This document shows positions 7,806 to 16,233 of a stretch of 33,594 nt of DNA, in pieces. Positions within the stretch are counted from its first letter, which is position 1. Each line of letters begins with the position of its first letter. The position numbers were made by a program, and so were the translations under genes. The notes beneath the pieces were generated by a model. The model worked only from the letters and a program-made list of their open reading frames with translations, searched no databases and had not been told where the DNA came from. Source of the DNA: Porphyromonadaceae bacterium (GTDB taxonomy: Bacteria; Bacteroidota; Bacteroidia; Bacteroidales; Porphyromonadaceae); assembly GCA_030528555.1 (NCBI GenBank), contig JAUMYQ010000015.1, positions 1 through 33,594 on the forward strand, in the 5' to 3' direction.

Positions 7806-9347
7806 ATGGCACAACAGGAAGATCTTTTTAAGAAAGTAGTATCGCACTGCAAAGAATATGGCTTCGTCTTCCCCTCATCCGAAATCTATGATGGCCTCGG
7901 AGCTGTCTATGACTATGGACAATTGGGTAGCGAACTCAAGAACAACATCAAACGCTATTGGTGGGAAGCCATGACCCTCTTACAGGACAATGTAGTGGGT
8001 ATCGACTCGGCCATCTTCATGCACCCCAAGATCTGGAAAGCCTCAGGACACGTAGATGCTTTCAATGACCCCCTAATAGACAACAAGGACTCCAAGAAAC
8101 GCTATCGTGCTGATGTCCTCATCGAGGAACATCTAGCCAAAATCGAGGAGAAGATCACGAAAGAGATTATCAAAGCCACTAAGCGATTTGGAGAGAGCTT
8201 TGACGAAGCACAGTTCCGATCTAACAATGCTCGCGTACTTGAGTATCAAGCTAAGTATGACGGAATACACAGTCGCTTTGCCACAGCCCTGAACGATAGC
8301 AACCTCGAGGAGCTGCGCCAGATCATCATCGACACCGAGATCGTCTGCCCTATCAGCGGTACGCGCAACTGGACGGAGGTGCGACAGTTCAACCTCATGT
8401 TCGCCACCGAGATGGGCTCCACGGTTGATGGTGCGATGAAGGTGTACCTACGTCCCGAGACGGCTCAGGGTATCTTCGTCAATTACCTCAATGTGCAGAA
8501 GACGGGACGCATGAAGATCCCCTTCGGTATTGCACAGATCGGCAAGGCGTTTCGTAACGAGATAGTAGCACGCCAATTTATCTTCCGTATGAGAGAGTTT
8601 GAGCAGATGGAGCTACAGTTTTTCGTGCGCCCTGGGGAGGAGCTGCAGTGGTTCGAGCACTGGAAGCAGGTGCGCCTACGCTGGCATAAGGCCTTGGGCC
8701 TGGGTGATAGCAAGTACCGCTACCACGATCACGAGAAACTGGCGCACTATGCCAATGCTGCTACCGATATCGAGTTTCAAATGCCCTTCGGCTTCAAGGA
8801 AGTAGAGGGCATCCACAGTCGTACGGACTTCGACCTTAAGCGACACGAGGAGTACAGTGGCAAAAAACTTCAGTACTTTGATCCCGAGCTCGGGCAGAGC
8901 TATGTCCCCTATGTAGTGGAGACCTCCATCGGAGTGGATCGCATGTTCCTAAGCCTCATGTGTGGATCATACGATGAGGAGGTACTAGAGGGTGGCGATA
9001 CTCGTGTGATACTGCGCCTGCCTCACGCCCTCGCTCCTGTGAAGCTCGCTGTGCTGCCCCTCGTGCGTAAGGACGGGCTAGACGATCTAGCACGCCAGAT
9101 TGTGGGCGACCTGCGCTTCGACTTCAACTGTCAGCTCGATGAGAAGGACTCTATCGGTAAACGTTATCGCCGTCAAGACGCCATCGGTACTCCATTCTGT
9201 ATCACGGTAGACCACCAAAGTCTTGAGGATCAAACGGTAACAATCCGTCATCGTGATAGTATGCAACAGGAGCGCATCGCCATCGCTGACCTCGCTCGCG
9301 TCATCGGAGAGGCTGTGGCAATGAAGACACTGCTTAAGAAAATCTAA
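7806..9347 (+). CDS. glyS: glycyl-tRNA synthetase, dimeric class II type
   Basis: The 513-residue protein charges tRNA-Gly with glycine. The N-terminus has the GlyRS signature FVFPSSEIYDGLGAVYDYG. Class II motif 2 is seen as FRNEIVARQFIFRMREFEQM and motif 3 as ETSIGVDRMFLSLM. The insertion between motifs 1 and 2 contains LRPETAQGIFVNY, typical of the eukaryote/archaea-like alpha2 GlyRS used by Bacteroidetes. The C-terminal anticodon-binding domain begins near LAPVKLAVLPL and continues through RYRRQDAIGTPFCITVD. It is complete and of usual length. ATG at 7806 follows an A-rich leader. The FKBP-like gene follows after 3 bp, so the two are co-transcribed. Confidence 0.97.
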   Translation: MAQQEDLFKKVVSHCKEYGFVFPSSEIYDGLGAVYDYGQLGSELKNNIKRYWWEAMTLLQDNVVGIDSAIFMHPKIWKASGHVDAFNDPLIDNKDSKKRYRADVLIEEHLAKIEEKITKEIIKATKRFGESFDEAQFRSNNARVLEYQAKYDGIHSRFATALNDSNLEELRQIIIDTEIVCPISGTRNWTEVRQFNLMFATEMGSTVDGAMKVYLRPETAQGIFVNYLNVQKTGRMKIPFGIAQIGKAFRNEIVARQFIFRMREFEQMELQFFVRPGEELQWFEHWKQVRLRWHKALGLGDSKYRYHDHEKLAHYANAATDIEFQMPFGFKEVEGIHSRTDFDLKRHEEYSGKKLQYFDPELGQSYVPYVVETSIGVDRMFLSLMCGSYDEEVLEGGDTRVILRLPHALAPVKLAVLPLVRKDGLDDLARQIVGDLRFDFNCQLDEKDSIGKRYRRQDAIGTPFCITVDHQSLEDQTVTIRHRDSMQQERIAIADLARVIGEAVAMKTLLKKI

Positions 9348-9350
9348 GTA

Positions 9351-9908
9351 ATGAAACTAACTCCAATGAGACTAAAGAATGTTTCGCCACGAATGCTAGG
9401 ACTACTGTTATTCCTAGCCCTCGGGCTGGGCTTACAGAGCTGCGGTAAAGAGATCGACCACGAACGAGAACATCGTGTAAATAACGAGCGTGCCTTCCTG
9501 GCCTTTGCTGACAGCACCAGCTACGAGAAGGTTAGTCTACCTGGCTTCTTTGGAGATGGCTATGTTTATATCAAATGGATGAAGCGGAGCGAGGTCGGTG
9601 ATCGCCCAAAGAAAACCGATCAAGTGCGCTTACGCTATCGCTACTATCAACTCACGGCATGGCAGGGCGTTGGCTCAGGGCTCATCTACACCAACTACAC
9701 AGAGGAGAACCCCAAGCCACAGGAGCTCAAAGGTGAACTAGAAGGCGTACGTATAGCCATTCAGAATATGAGAGTGGGCGATGTGGCCATGGTCGCTATC
9801 CCTTGGTATCTTGCCCTCGGAGCTAAGGGAGGGATCAAGAATAATGTCACAATCCCCATATACTCTTCCCTCTTGTACCAAATAGAACTACTAGGCATCA
9901 ATGACTGA
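9351..9908 (+). CDS. FKBP-type peptidyl-prolyl isomerase-like lipoprotein
   Basis: The 185-residue protein has an N-terminal hydrophobic stretch (LGLLLFLALGLGL) ending in the lipobox LQSC, so it should be a lipoprotein. The C-terminal half follows the FKBP pattern: VRLRYRYYQL strand, then IAIQNMRVGDVAMVAIPWYL, ALGAKG, and IPIYSSLLYQIELL, matching the usual ...MKVGDK..L.IP..LAYG...IP.NS.L.F.VEL. Several FKBP active-site aromatics are not obvious, so isomerase activity is uncertain and it may act as a chaperone. It sits 3 bp after glyS and its stop overlaps the start of surE by 8 bp, which implies translational coupling. An alternative start is the ATG at 9366. Confidence 0.75.
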   Translation: MKLTPMRLKNVSPRMLGLLLFLALGLGLQSCGKEIDHEREHRVNNERAFLAFADSTSYEKVSLPGFFGDGYVYIKWMKRSEVGDRPKKTDQVRLRYRYYQLTAWQGVGSGLIYTNYTEENPKPQELKGELEGVRIAIQNMRVGDVAMVAIPWYLALGAKGGIKNNVTIPIYSSLLYQIELLGIND

Positions 9909-10689
9909 GATAGCAGAACGTCCTCACTTTTTGCTCTGCAACGATGATGGCTTTCGCGCCCCAGGCATCCAAGAGCTTGCACAAGCGCTCCGTCCATTGG
10001 GCGAGATAACGATCGTTGCCCCAGAAGGCCCTCGATCGGGCTATTCGTCTGCTATCAGCACCACGCTCCCACTAAGGCTCAAGCCTCGCGTACAAGAGGA
10101 GGGTTTCACAGTCTATAGCGTGGAGGGAACACCAGTAGACTGCGTCAAGCTTGCCCTCTACACCATCTTTTCTGAAGAGTTGCCTACGATCGTCATCTCA
10201 GGTATCAACCACGGCAGCAACGATGGCGTTTGTGTTCACTATTCGGGGACGATAGGTGCGGCTCGAGAGGCTTGTATCCAGGGTGTGCCAGCCTTGGCGG
10301 TTTCGCTAGATGATACAGCCGAAAGACCCAATTTTTCTGAGGTTATCGCCTACACGCTCTCTGTGGTGCACCACATCCTAGAGCAAGGCATGCCCTCTGG
10401 CCAGTTTCTCTCACTCAATGTCCCTAAATCTAAGCCACTGGGACTTAAGGTTTGCCCACAAGCGGTGAGTCGCTTCGTGGATGAATTTATGCCAAGCAAA
10501 AATGCTCGTGGGCATAATGTCTACTGGATGCAGGGTTATCAACACCTGCCCAAGCCTCAAGAACAGCCAACAGATGTGGAGCTGCTGCGCCAAGGCTATG
10601 CTACGATCACGCCTCTTATGCTTGATCAGACGGATTACGCTACCCTTGCCAAGCTCGCTAAGGTAGAGAGTAGTCTTGAACGAAAGTAG
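9901..10689 (+). CDS. surE: 5'/3'-nucleotidase SurE
   Basis: The 262-residue protein has the SurE metal site LLCNDDGFRAPGI (D15, D16) and the second signature VISGINHGSNDG followed by YSGTIGAAREACIQGVPALA. Both are diagnostic of this nucleoside monophosphatase, which hydrolyses 5'- and 3'-nucleotides with divalent metal in the cytosol. Length and motif order are normal. The start overlaps the end of the FKBP-like gene (ATG at 9901, its TGA at 9906), and lpxB follows 20 bp after the stop, so it belongs to the glyS run. Confidence 0.95.
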   Translation: MTEIAERPHFLLCNDDGFRAPGIQELAQALRPLGEITIVAPEGPRSGYSSAISTTLPLRLKPRVQEEGFTVYSVEGTPVDCVKLALYTIFSEELPTIVISGINHGSNDGVCVHYSGTIGAAREACIQGVPALAVSLDDTAERPNFSEVIAYTLSVVHHILEQGMPSGQFLSLNVPKSKPLGLKVCPQAVSRFVDEFMPSKNARGHNVYWMQGYQHLPKPQEQPTDVELLRQGYATITPLMLDQTDYATLAKLAKVESSLERK

Positions 10690-10709
10690 TGAACTAGACG
10701 AAAGTACAG

Positions 10710-11873
10710 ATGCGGTACTTGCTCGTTGTGGGAGAAGCTTCGGCAGATTTACACGCCTCTAACCTCATCCAAGCTATCAAAGGCTGCGACCCAAGGGCGG
10801 AGTTTGCCTATATCGGAGGGGAGCTTATGACCAAGGTCACAGGTATTCCCCCCTTGATGCATTATCGGGACCTAGCATTTATGGGATTAATCCCTGTGCT
10901 GCGCAATCTCTCTACTATTCGCCAGGCAGGACGACTTATACAAGAAGCAATGCGAAGCTTTGCCCCAGATGTTGTCATTCCAGTGGATTATGCTGGCTTC
11001 AACCTCCGTTACGTCCTCCCCACGGCTCGAGAGCTCGGCATCCCTGTAGCTTACTACATTGCTCCAAAGCTATGGGCATGGAAGAAGGGACGTATACGGC
11101 AGCTGCGCAATCAAGTCGATAGACTACTCTGCATCTTGCCTTTCGAGGAGAGATTTTTTACTCGATATGGGATAAAAGCTCGGTATGTAGGAAACCCCTG
11201 CATCGATGCTACTCGCGCCTTCGTTCAAGTCAACAATGATCATAACCTTCAGCCTAAGCCTCAGATTGCCATACTCTCGGGCAGCCGTCATCAGGAACTC
11301 AGCTGTAACCTCCCAGTTATGCTCCGCGCAACTACCCTATTTGCCCCTCAATATCGGGTTGTCATCGCTGGTGCACCTAGTCTCACATCCGAGGATTACG
11401 CACCCTATTTAGCCGAATATCCAGAGGTAGAGCTACGTTTCGGTGAGACCTATAACATACTTGCCGAGAGTAAGGCTGCCCTAGTCACCTCTGGCACAGC
11501 AACCCTTGAAGCCGCCCTCATCGGCTGCCCTATGGTAGTCTGCTACCGCATGGGAGGGCAACGGTGGCTACGCTGGGCATGGAAGTATTTTTTTTCCGTG
11601 CCTTTCATCTCTCTAGTCAATCTAATCCTCGACAGATCCGCCGTCCCCGAGCTCATTGGCGGAGAAGTCTCTGAGACGAAGCTCTCGGATCTGCTTGCCG
11701 ACCTTCTCACCGAGAGCGAAACCCGAGCCGCCCAGATTCAAGACTTCGCTGAGCTGCGGGTAAAGCTTGGCGATGAACCAGCCAGTAACCGAGTAGCTCT
11801 GGCCATCATGGAGCTATTAAAGGAGCAAGGCCACCCCACTCTTCCCTCAATATCACCAAAACTAACAACCTAA
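10710..11873 (+). CDS. lpxB: lipid-A-disaccharide synthase LpxB
   Basis: The 387-residue GT19 glycosyltransferase joins UDP-diacylglucosamine and lipid X to form the lipid A disaccharide at the inner membrane. Visible family blocks are YLLVVGEASADLHA near the N-terminus, PDVVIPVDYAGFNLR, YYIAPKLWAWKKGRI, VGNPCID, the ILSGSRHQE block and TSGTATLEAALIGCPMVV. The N-terminal box usually reads GE.SGDLH; here the Gly is Ala, which is mild. Length is normal. It lies 20 bp after surE and 3 bp before the metallophosphatase. The other lpx genes are not in the window. Confidence 0.95.
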   Translation: MRYLLVVGEASADLHASNLIQAIKGCDPRAEFAYIGGELMTKVTGIPPLMHYRDLAFMGLIPVLRNLSTIRQAGRLIQEAMRSFAPDVVIPVDYAGFNLRYVLPTARELGIPVAYYIAPKLWAWKKGRIRQLRNQVDRLLCILPFEERFFTRYGIKARYVGNPCIDATRAFVQVNNDHNLQPKPQIAILSGSRHQELSCNLPVMLRATTLFAPQYRVVIAGAPSLTSEDYAPYLAEYPEVELRFGETYNILAESKAALVTSGTATLEAALIGCPMVVCYRMGGQRWLRWAWKYFFSVPFISLVNLILDRSAVPELIGGEVSETKLSDLLADLLTESETRAAQIQDFAELRVKLGDEPASNRVALAIMELLKEQGHPTLPSISPKLTT

Positions 11874-11876
11874 ACG

Positions 11877-13298
11877 ATGAAAAGTCCCACCAAATGCTGG
11901 CTGGCCCTCACCCTCCTAATCATGGTTCTTGTCTTGGCCACCCTTCTCCTACGTGCTCGTTGGCAGGCTTGGTTTGGCAACGAACCGGAGGATCCGTATG
12001 AGACCGAGGCCATCATCGATCGACTTACCCTCACGCCTGGAGCGAACTTCCTCAGCGAGCGTACCCTCTCTTGGCGATATAGCGATGTCCTCACCGAGTC
12101 ATCATTTGAATATGCCCCCCTCACAAACAACAACTCTGTCGATAGCACGCGCTGGACGAAGGTAGAGCCCGAGACAACGCTAGCGCGCTCTCGCTCGGGA
12201 GCTGGCTACTACTTTCACGTGAGACTAACGAGGCTCACACCTGGAAGGACATATCAGTATATCATTCGTCAAGGGGCGGACAGCCTCTCTGGGACATTCT
12301 CCATTCCCACGGGACTGGACACTCTCACTCGCTTAGTCTACCTCGGTGACATCCAAGACCCCAACGGTGAGCTCAGTCAGAGAGTACTCCCCACCTTCGA
12401 TGAGCTTCAAGCCTCAGACTCAGCAGCCCACTTCTTTGCCCTAGCTGGAGACCAACTCGAAGGCCCTAGTGACAAGTATTGGCAGGTGTGGTATAGCTCT
12501 TGGAGCAAGGGCTTCTTGGCCAGAACTCCCTTCATCCTCTCCACTGGCAACCACGAGTACCTCAAGCGTGGCTTCGGTCGGGAGCTCGATCCTCGCTGGG
12601 TACCTCAGTACAACTATCCAACCAATGGTCCAAAGGATTTCGAGGGGCGCACTTACTACGTGGACTTCCCTCTTGTGCGCTTCATAGTCCTCGACAGCAA
12701 CGGCATCAACAGCCCAGCGGATATTCTCCGTCACCGCTCTTGGCTGAGGGGGGTACTTGAGGGATCGTCCCAGAGATGGCAAATCGTCATGTTTCACCAT
12801 GCCGTACACTCGGTACGAGAGGGGCGTAACAATCCCATTATGCGCTATGTATACAAACCTATTCTAGACGAATATGGGGCAGACCTAGTCTTGCAAGGAC
12901 ACGACCACGCCTATTCTCGTATTACCACTAAGACCACTTCGGGGGAAAAAACTACACCAGTCTACATCATCAGCACGAGCTCTCCCAAGGTCTATCGCAA
13001 CGAGTTTGACGACAAGCACGACAAGCTGGGCTCAGGGCTACAACTCTATCAGACCATTGAGCTCCGCCACGAGAGTCTGAGTTACCGATCTTACCTCTAT
13101 TCAGGGGAGTTGTACGACGAATTTCGGATACATTACGCTGGCCGAGAAGCAACCTGCCATGAGGTTGAAGATTTAGGAGTCGGCATCCCAGAGAGATTTG
13201 AGTTCAATGCCTTTGGGCAGGGCTCTCGGGCGGAGCAGAAAGCCAATCGGTACAGAGCAGCCACCCAAGAACGAATCTCTAAAAACCTCTCTCGGTAG
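11877..13298 (+). CDS. membrane-anchored calcineurin-like metallophosphoesterase (purple acid phosphatase-like)
   Basis: The 473-residue protein has an uncleaved-looking N-terminal membrane segment (LALTLLIMVLVLATLLL), a fibronectin-III-like domain to about residue 140 (RLTRLTPGRTYQYIIRQG) and a metallophosphoesterase domain. Metal-site motifs occur in order: YLGDIQDP, LAGDQLEG, STGNHEY, MFHHAVHS and LQGHDHAYSR. The arrangement resembles purple acid phosphatases, but the Tyr that gives those enzymes their colour (GDxxY) is absent, so a plain two-metal phosphatase is more likely. It should act in the periplasm. It begins 3 bp after lpxB, and its last 20 bp overlap the convergent DUF2851 gene. 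Substrate unknown. Confidence 0.85.
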   Translation: MKSPTKCWLALTLLIMVLVLATLLLRARWQAWFGNEPEDPYETEAIIDRLTLTPGANFLSERTLSWRYSDVLTESSFEYAPLTNNNSVDSTRWTKVEPETTLARSRSGAGYYFHVRLTRLTPGRTYQYIIRQGADSLSGTFSIPTGLDTLTRLVYLGDIQDPNGELSQRVLPTFDELQASDSAAHFFALAGDQLEGPSDKYWQVWYSSWSKGFLARTPFILSTGNHEYLKRGFGRELDPRWVPQYNYPTNGPKDFEGRTYYVDFPLVRFIVLDSNGINSPADILRHRSWLRGVLEGSSQRWQIVMFHHAVHSVREGRNNPIMRYVYKPILDEYGADLVLQGHDHAYSRITTKTTSGEKTTPVYIISTSSPKVYRNEFDDKHDKLGSGLQLYQTIELRHESLSYRSYLYSGELYDEFRIHYAGREATCHEVEDLGVGIPERFEFNAFGQGSRAEQKANRYRAATQERISKNLSR

Positions 13299-14556
13299 CT
13301 GGAACAGCGAGCATGTGCCGTCCGATCGGACAGTAGAGACATTTACGCCGCTGACAGTAGCTCTTATACAGCTCTAGAAGGGCTTGGCTATCTGAGGCTG
13401 ACTGCGGAGTGAAACCCAGCGAGCGAAACTTGCGAATAATGGCGTTGTTCTCGGCCGGGAGGCTTGAGAGCAACGCCATAGCTCGTCCCGAGAGGTGAGC
13501 TAAATCTGGACGCAACCGCGCCAGAATCAGCTGATAGACACTTACGACATTGATACCAAGCGAGACACAGGCTTCGGCCGAGAGGGTAAGGCTTGCCCCA
13601 CGATAGTAACCAAAGTATGCTGCCCAAAAGCTGTCCTTTCCCTCCTGCCTGAAAAGCTGGAGGAGGTCATCTCGATTGCTGACCTCCAGCACTCGGCTAG
13701 ATAGCAAATGAGTTCGATGGAGCAGTAGAGCTAGCTGAAGAAGCCGCCGCATAGGGAAGCTGCTCGGCCTCGTACGGCAAGTGCGGAAAAGGCTTCTTTC
13801 TAATGGCTTTAGTTCATATTTGGCTTGCAGATGCTCATACTCTCGCCTCAGCTCCCGAACGTAGGCTTCCCCCTGGGGCAAGTCCTCAAGCATCCCCGCT
13901 TGCCCCAAGAGCATGGCCTCGATCTGCGAAAGTCGGTCTCCCTGCTTGATAATTGCTCTAGCAGGGATGGAGCGAGCTAGTCGCTCCATCGTATCATTGT
14001 TTAGCCCAAAGCCAAAGTAGCGAAATAGCAGCCGATGGAAAACCTCTACATAGTCACTCTGACACTCGTCTAGCAATGTAACCCAGTTTCCTACGCGAGC
14101 TTCAAGCCTTTCATCCAGCATCCGACGAAAAAGCTCAGTATGGTCTATTTGCCCAAGCAGTTTTCCTAATTGCGGATGGCTGTAACAGCCACAAGCATGC
14201 TCCGTAAGCCTAGCTGCCTTATTCTCAAGAGAGTCTGGCAGTACGAGCCGTGCACTCGGTATAAGCCTCCCCCTACAGTCATAGACCTCATCATCTCCCT
14301 CGATAGCAACGTGTAGGATAACAGATGTATAGCCATCATCTTCATTGTGGCGATGCGCTCGCCAACCCCTAGTATGCAGATGTAGCTCCACGTCACCAAC
14401 CCAGAGAATACCATCTATCTTTATCTTAGCACTGAAGAAATCTGCTCCAGCATTTGGATTGTGTGTACCAGGGTCGATGACCTCCACCTCGTGGCTACAT
14501 ATCAAATCGTCATACAGGCGGTGCATCCAAGCGATTTGTAGGAGAGCTTCTTTCAT
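13279..14556 (-). CDS. DUF2851 family protein
   Basis: The protein of about 425 residues has family features: MKEALLQIAWMHRLYD at the start, then VIDPGTHNPNAGADFFSAKI and WVGDVELHLHTRGWRAH, and a Cys-rich C-terminus (SYCQRRKCLYCPIGRHML) that could bind metal or iron-sulfur. The block PG..N.GPDF..A.I.I....W.G.VE.H is restriction-endonuclease-like in layout, but I know no demonstrated function. The ATG at 14556 fits the family start better than one at 14580. It is convergent with the metallophosphatase gene and overlaps it by 20 bp with no terminator in between. It lies downstream of the manC-type gene, separated by a strong hairpin. Confidence 0.85.
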   Translation of the reverse strand: MKEALLQIAWMHRLYDDLICSHEVEVIDPGTHNPNAGADFFSAKIKIDGILWVGDVELHLHTRGWRAHRHNEDDGYTSVILHVAIEGDDEVYDCRGRLIPSARLVLPDSLENKAARLTEHACGCYSHPQLGKLLGQIDHTELFRRMLDERLEARVGNWVTLLDECQSDYVEVFHRLLFRYFGFGLNNDTMERLARSIPARAIIKQGDRLSQIEAMLLGQAGMLEDLPQGEAYVRELRREYEHLQAKYELKPLERSLFRTCRTRPSSFPMRRLLQLALLLHRTHLLSSRVLEVSNRDDLLQLFRQEGKDSFWAAYFGYYRGASLTLSAEACVSLGINVVSVYQLILARLRPDLAHLSGRAMALLSSLPAENNAIIRKFRSLGFTPQSASDSQALLELYKSYCQRRKCLYCPIGRHMLAVPATERGF

Positions 14557-14588
14557 TACTCCGACATTATAGTAAAGCAAAGTGAAAT

Positions 14589-14622
14589 GGGGGCACGCTA
14601 GGAATATCCCTAACGCGCCCCC
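14589..14622 (-). terminator. hairpin after the mannose-1-phosphate guanylyltransferase gene
   Basis: GGGGGCACGCTAGG pairs with CCCTAACGCGCCCCC with two mismatches and a short loop. It lies 24 bp after the stop at 14646-14648 on the minus strand. The following T-run is poor (ATTTCACTTT), so termination may be partial. It also sits between this gene and the start of the DUF2851 gene. Confidence 0.65.
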
Positions 14623-14645
14623 AAGCTTAATCGATATAGTGGTAT

Positions 14646-15734
14646 CTAATCATATTTTTTATTGTGTGCCACAGATATGTCCGCCATAAACTTCTTGATA
14701 CGCTGCTCTTCCTTTCGATGACAAATAAGCAGAGCCTTACCAGACTGGGCGATGATACAATCGTTGATACCCTCTAGAACCACTAGTGTTTCAGGGTCTT
14801 CCATCGAGATGATATTACCCTTGGCTTCATAAAAATGAGCCTTGGCATGTAGAACTACATTACCCTGCTCGTCCTTATCCTTAAGATCATAAAGCGACCC
14901 CCATGTACCAAGATCCGCCCAACCGAAACTTACAGGCAGAACCGTGACATGCTCAGCCTTTTCCATCACACCATAGTCTATAGAGATACTAGGACAGCTT
15001 GGGAAGGTTTGACGAATGAACATCTGCTCCTGCTCTGTAGCATAATAGTCTGCACCACTAGATAGAATAGCGTTAAGCTCGGGAAGATGCTGCTCAAAAG
15101 CCTGCATAATAGTCTCCAGATGCCAGATAAACATCCCACTATTCCAAAGGAACTCTCCACTTCGATAGAAGATCTCGGCCATCTCTAGATTAGGCTTCTC
15201 CGTAAAGGTCTTCACTCTATGGAAAGCTGGAGTATGCTCCACGCAAGTATCCATCTGAATGTAGCCATAGCCCGTCTCTGGTCGTGAGGGACGAATACCG
15301 AGCGTTACGAGCTCTCGATGTCGCTCAGTGTACTCAAGCGCAGTGCGCACATCATGCTCAAAAGCCGCCTCATCAAGGATGAGATGATCTGATGGACTAA
15401 CCACTATATTGGCGTTTTTATTCTTCGCTTGAATATGATGACAAGCGTAGGCAATACAAGGAGCTGTATTACGACGCATCGGCTCTAACAGTACTTGTGA
15501 AGGATGCAGCTCAGGAATCTGCTCCATCACCTGTGACTGGTAATCTTCATTGGTCACTACAAGGATGTTTTCCTTAGGAATGAAGCGAGCAAACCTATCA
15601 AACGTCATGCGTAGCAGAGAACGGCCTGTGCCGAAGATATCGAGAAACTGCTTAGGCTTATTCTCGCGACTAACGGGCCAAAAGCGACTGCCAATGCCTC
15701 CGCCCATGATAACGCAATAATAATTGGTAAACAT
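14646..15734 (-). CDS. manC: mannose-1-phosphate guanylyltransferase
   Basis: The 362-residue nucleotidyltransferase makes GDP-mannose from GTP and mannose-1-phosphate. The N-terminal signature VIMGGGIGSRFWPVSRENKP followed by KQFLD is diagnostic. Further blocks are LEPMRRNTAPCIAYA, VSPSDHLI, FTEKPNLEMAEIF, the acceptor block FLWNSGMFIW and SFGWADLGTW. It has only the transferase domain, without the C-terminal phosphomannose isomerase domain of bifunctional enzymes. GDP-mannose feeds surface polysaccharide, LPS and, through GDP-fucose, glycoprotein synthesis. A minus-strand promoter is suggested at 15843-15875. Confidence 0.93.
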   Translation of the reverse strand: MFTNYYCVIMGGGIGSRFWPVSRENKPKQFLDIFGTGRSLLRMTFDRFARFIPKENILVVTNEDYQSQVMEQIPELHPSQVLLEPMRRNTAPCIAYACHHIQAKNKNANIVVSPSDHLILDEAAFEHDVRTALEYTERHRELVTLGIRPSRPETGYGYIQMDTCVEHTPAFHRVKTFTEKPNLEMAEIFYRSGEFLWNSGMFIWHLETIMQAFEQHLPELNAILSSGADYYATEQEQMFIRQTFPSCPSISIDYGVMEKAEHVTVLPVSFGWADLGTWGSLYDLKDKDEQGNVVLHAKAHFYEAKGNIISMEDPETLVVLEGINDCIIAQSGKALLICHRKEEQRIKKFMADISVAHNKKYD

Positions 15735-16080
15735 AGTAAAACGCTTATGTTTATTAATGTCTTCTAGTTCGTTGTCCTAAAAATTGCACCTCAACACGGT
15801 CAAGAGCATTGTGAGAAACTAAAACTAGCGAAGAATACAGCCCAAATTTACAGAAAAATACCAACTTTCTCACAACCACTCAACCACTACCTCAAAATCT
15901 CTCACCTACTAGACAAGCAGTATCACCATACCTTACAAAGCCTTTGATCTGGAAACATTATGACACTCCCCCACTATAATAAAAACATCCAAATAAGAAT
16001 TCTCTCATATTACGATGGTCAAGCCAAATCATTAGACTATATATTCGAGATGATTATTAGCTACATTTCCCAAAGGTCTA
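15735..16080. other. A+T-rich divergent intergenic region
   Basis: About 350 bp between the divergent manC-type gene and the uvrA unit. Apart from the candidate promoter at 15843-15875 I see no gene, RNA or strong hairpin. Confidence 0.4.
15843..15875 (-). promoter_or_regulatory. candidate promoter of the manC-type gene
   Basis: On the minus strand TAAATTTG (15843-15850) is an exact TAnnTTTG box, with TTG at 15873-15875 and a 22-nt spacer, slightly long. It would give a leader of about 100 nt. Confidence 0.45.
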
Positions 16081-16110
16081 TTGCATGAATAAAAAAATGT
16101 ACTACCTTTG
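16081..16110 (+). promoter_or_regulatory. strong Bacteroidetes promoter ahead of the small RNA/uvrA leader
   Basis: TTG at 16081-16083, an exact 19-nt spacer and TACCTTTG at 16103-16110 form the best promoter match in the window. Transcription should start around 16116. Confidence 0.75.
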
Positions 16111-16115
16111 TGGCG

Positions 16116-16190
16116 TGTGTTTTTCATGGTATTAGATTTAAGGTTAACGTAGAGGCTTGGTTGTCGGGAGACAACCAAGCTTTGTTTTTT
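16116..16190 (+). ncRNA. candidate small RNA or attenuator leader upstream of uvrA
   Basis: A strong promoter is followed within about 40 nt by a perfect 11-bp stem (GCTTGGTTGTC at 16155-16165, GACAACCAAGC at 16170-16180) closed by a GNRA-type GGGA loop and followed by TTTGTTTTTT. That is a complete transcription unit of roughly 75 nt with an intrinsic terminator. No start codon opens a sensible ORF within it. It could be a free small RNA, or a leader whose terminator controls read-through into uvrA 44 bp further on. The segment TTTTCATGGTATTAGATTTA before the stem seems familiar from other Bacteroidales intergenic regions, but I cannot confirm this. Confidence 0.6.
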
Positions 16191-16233
16191 AAAACTATAT
16201 ATCTATCTCCACAGATTTAATCTATCAGCGACA

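Noticed and set aside
15780-16080. Possible tRNA or CRISPR in the A+T-rich gap before uvrA
   Set aside because: No cloverleaf stems, no TTCRANY-type arm and no regularly spaced repeats were seen.
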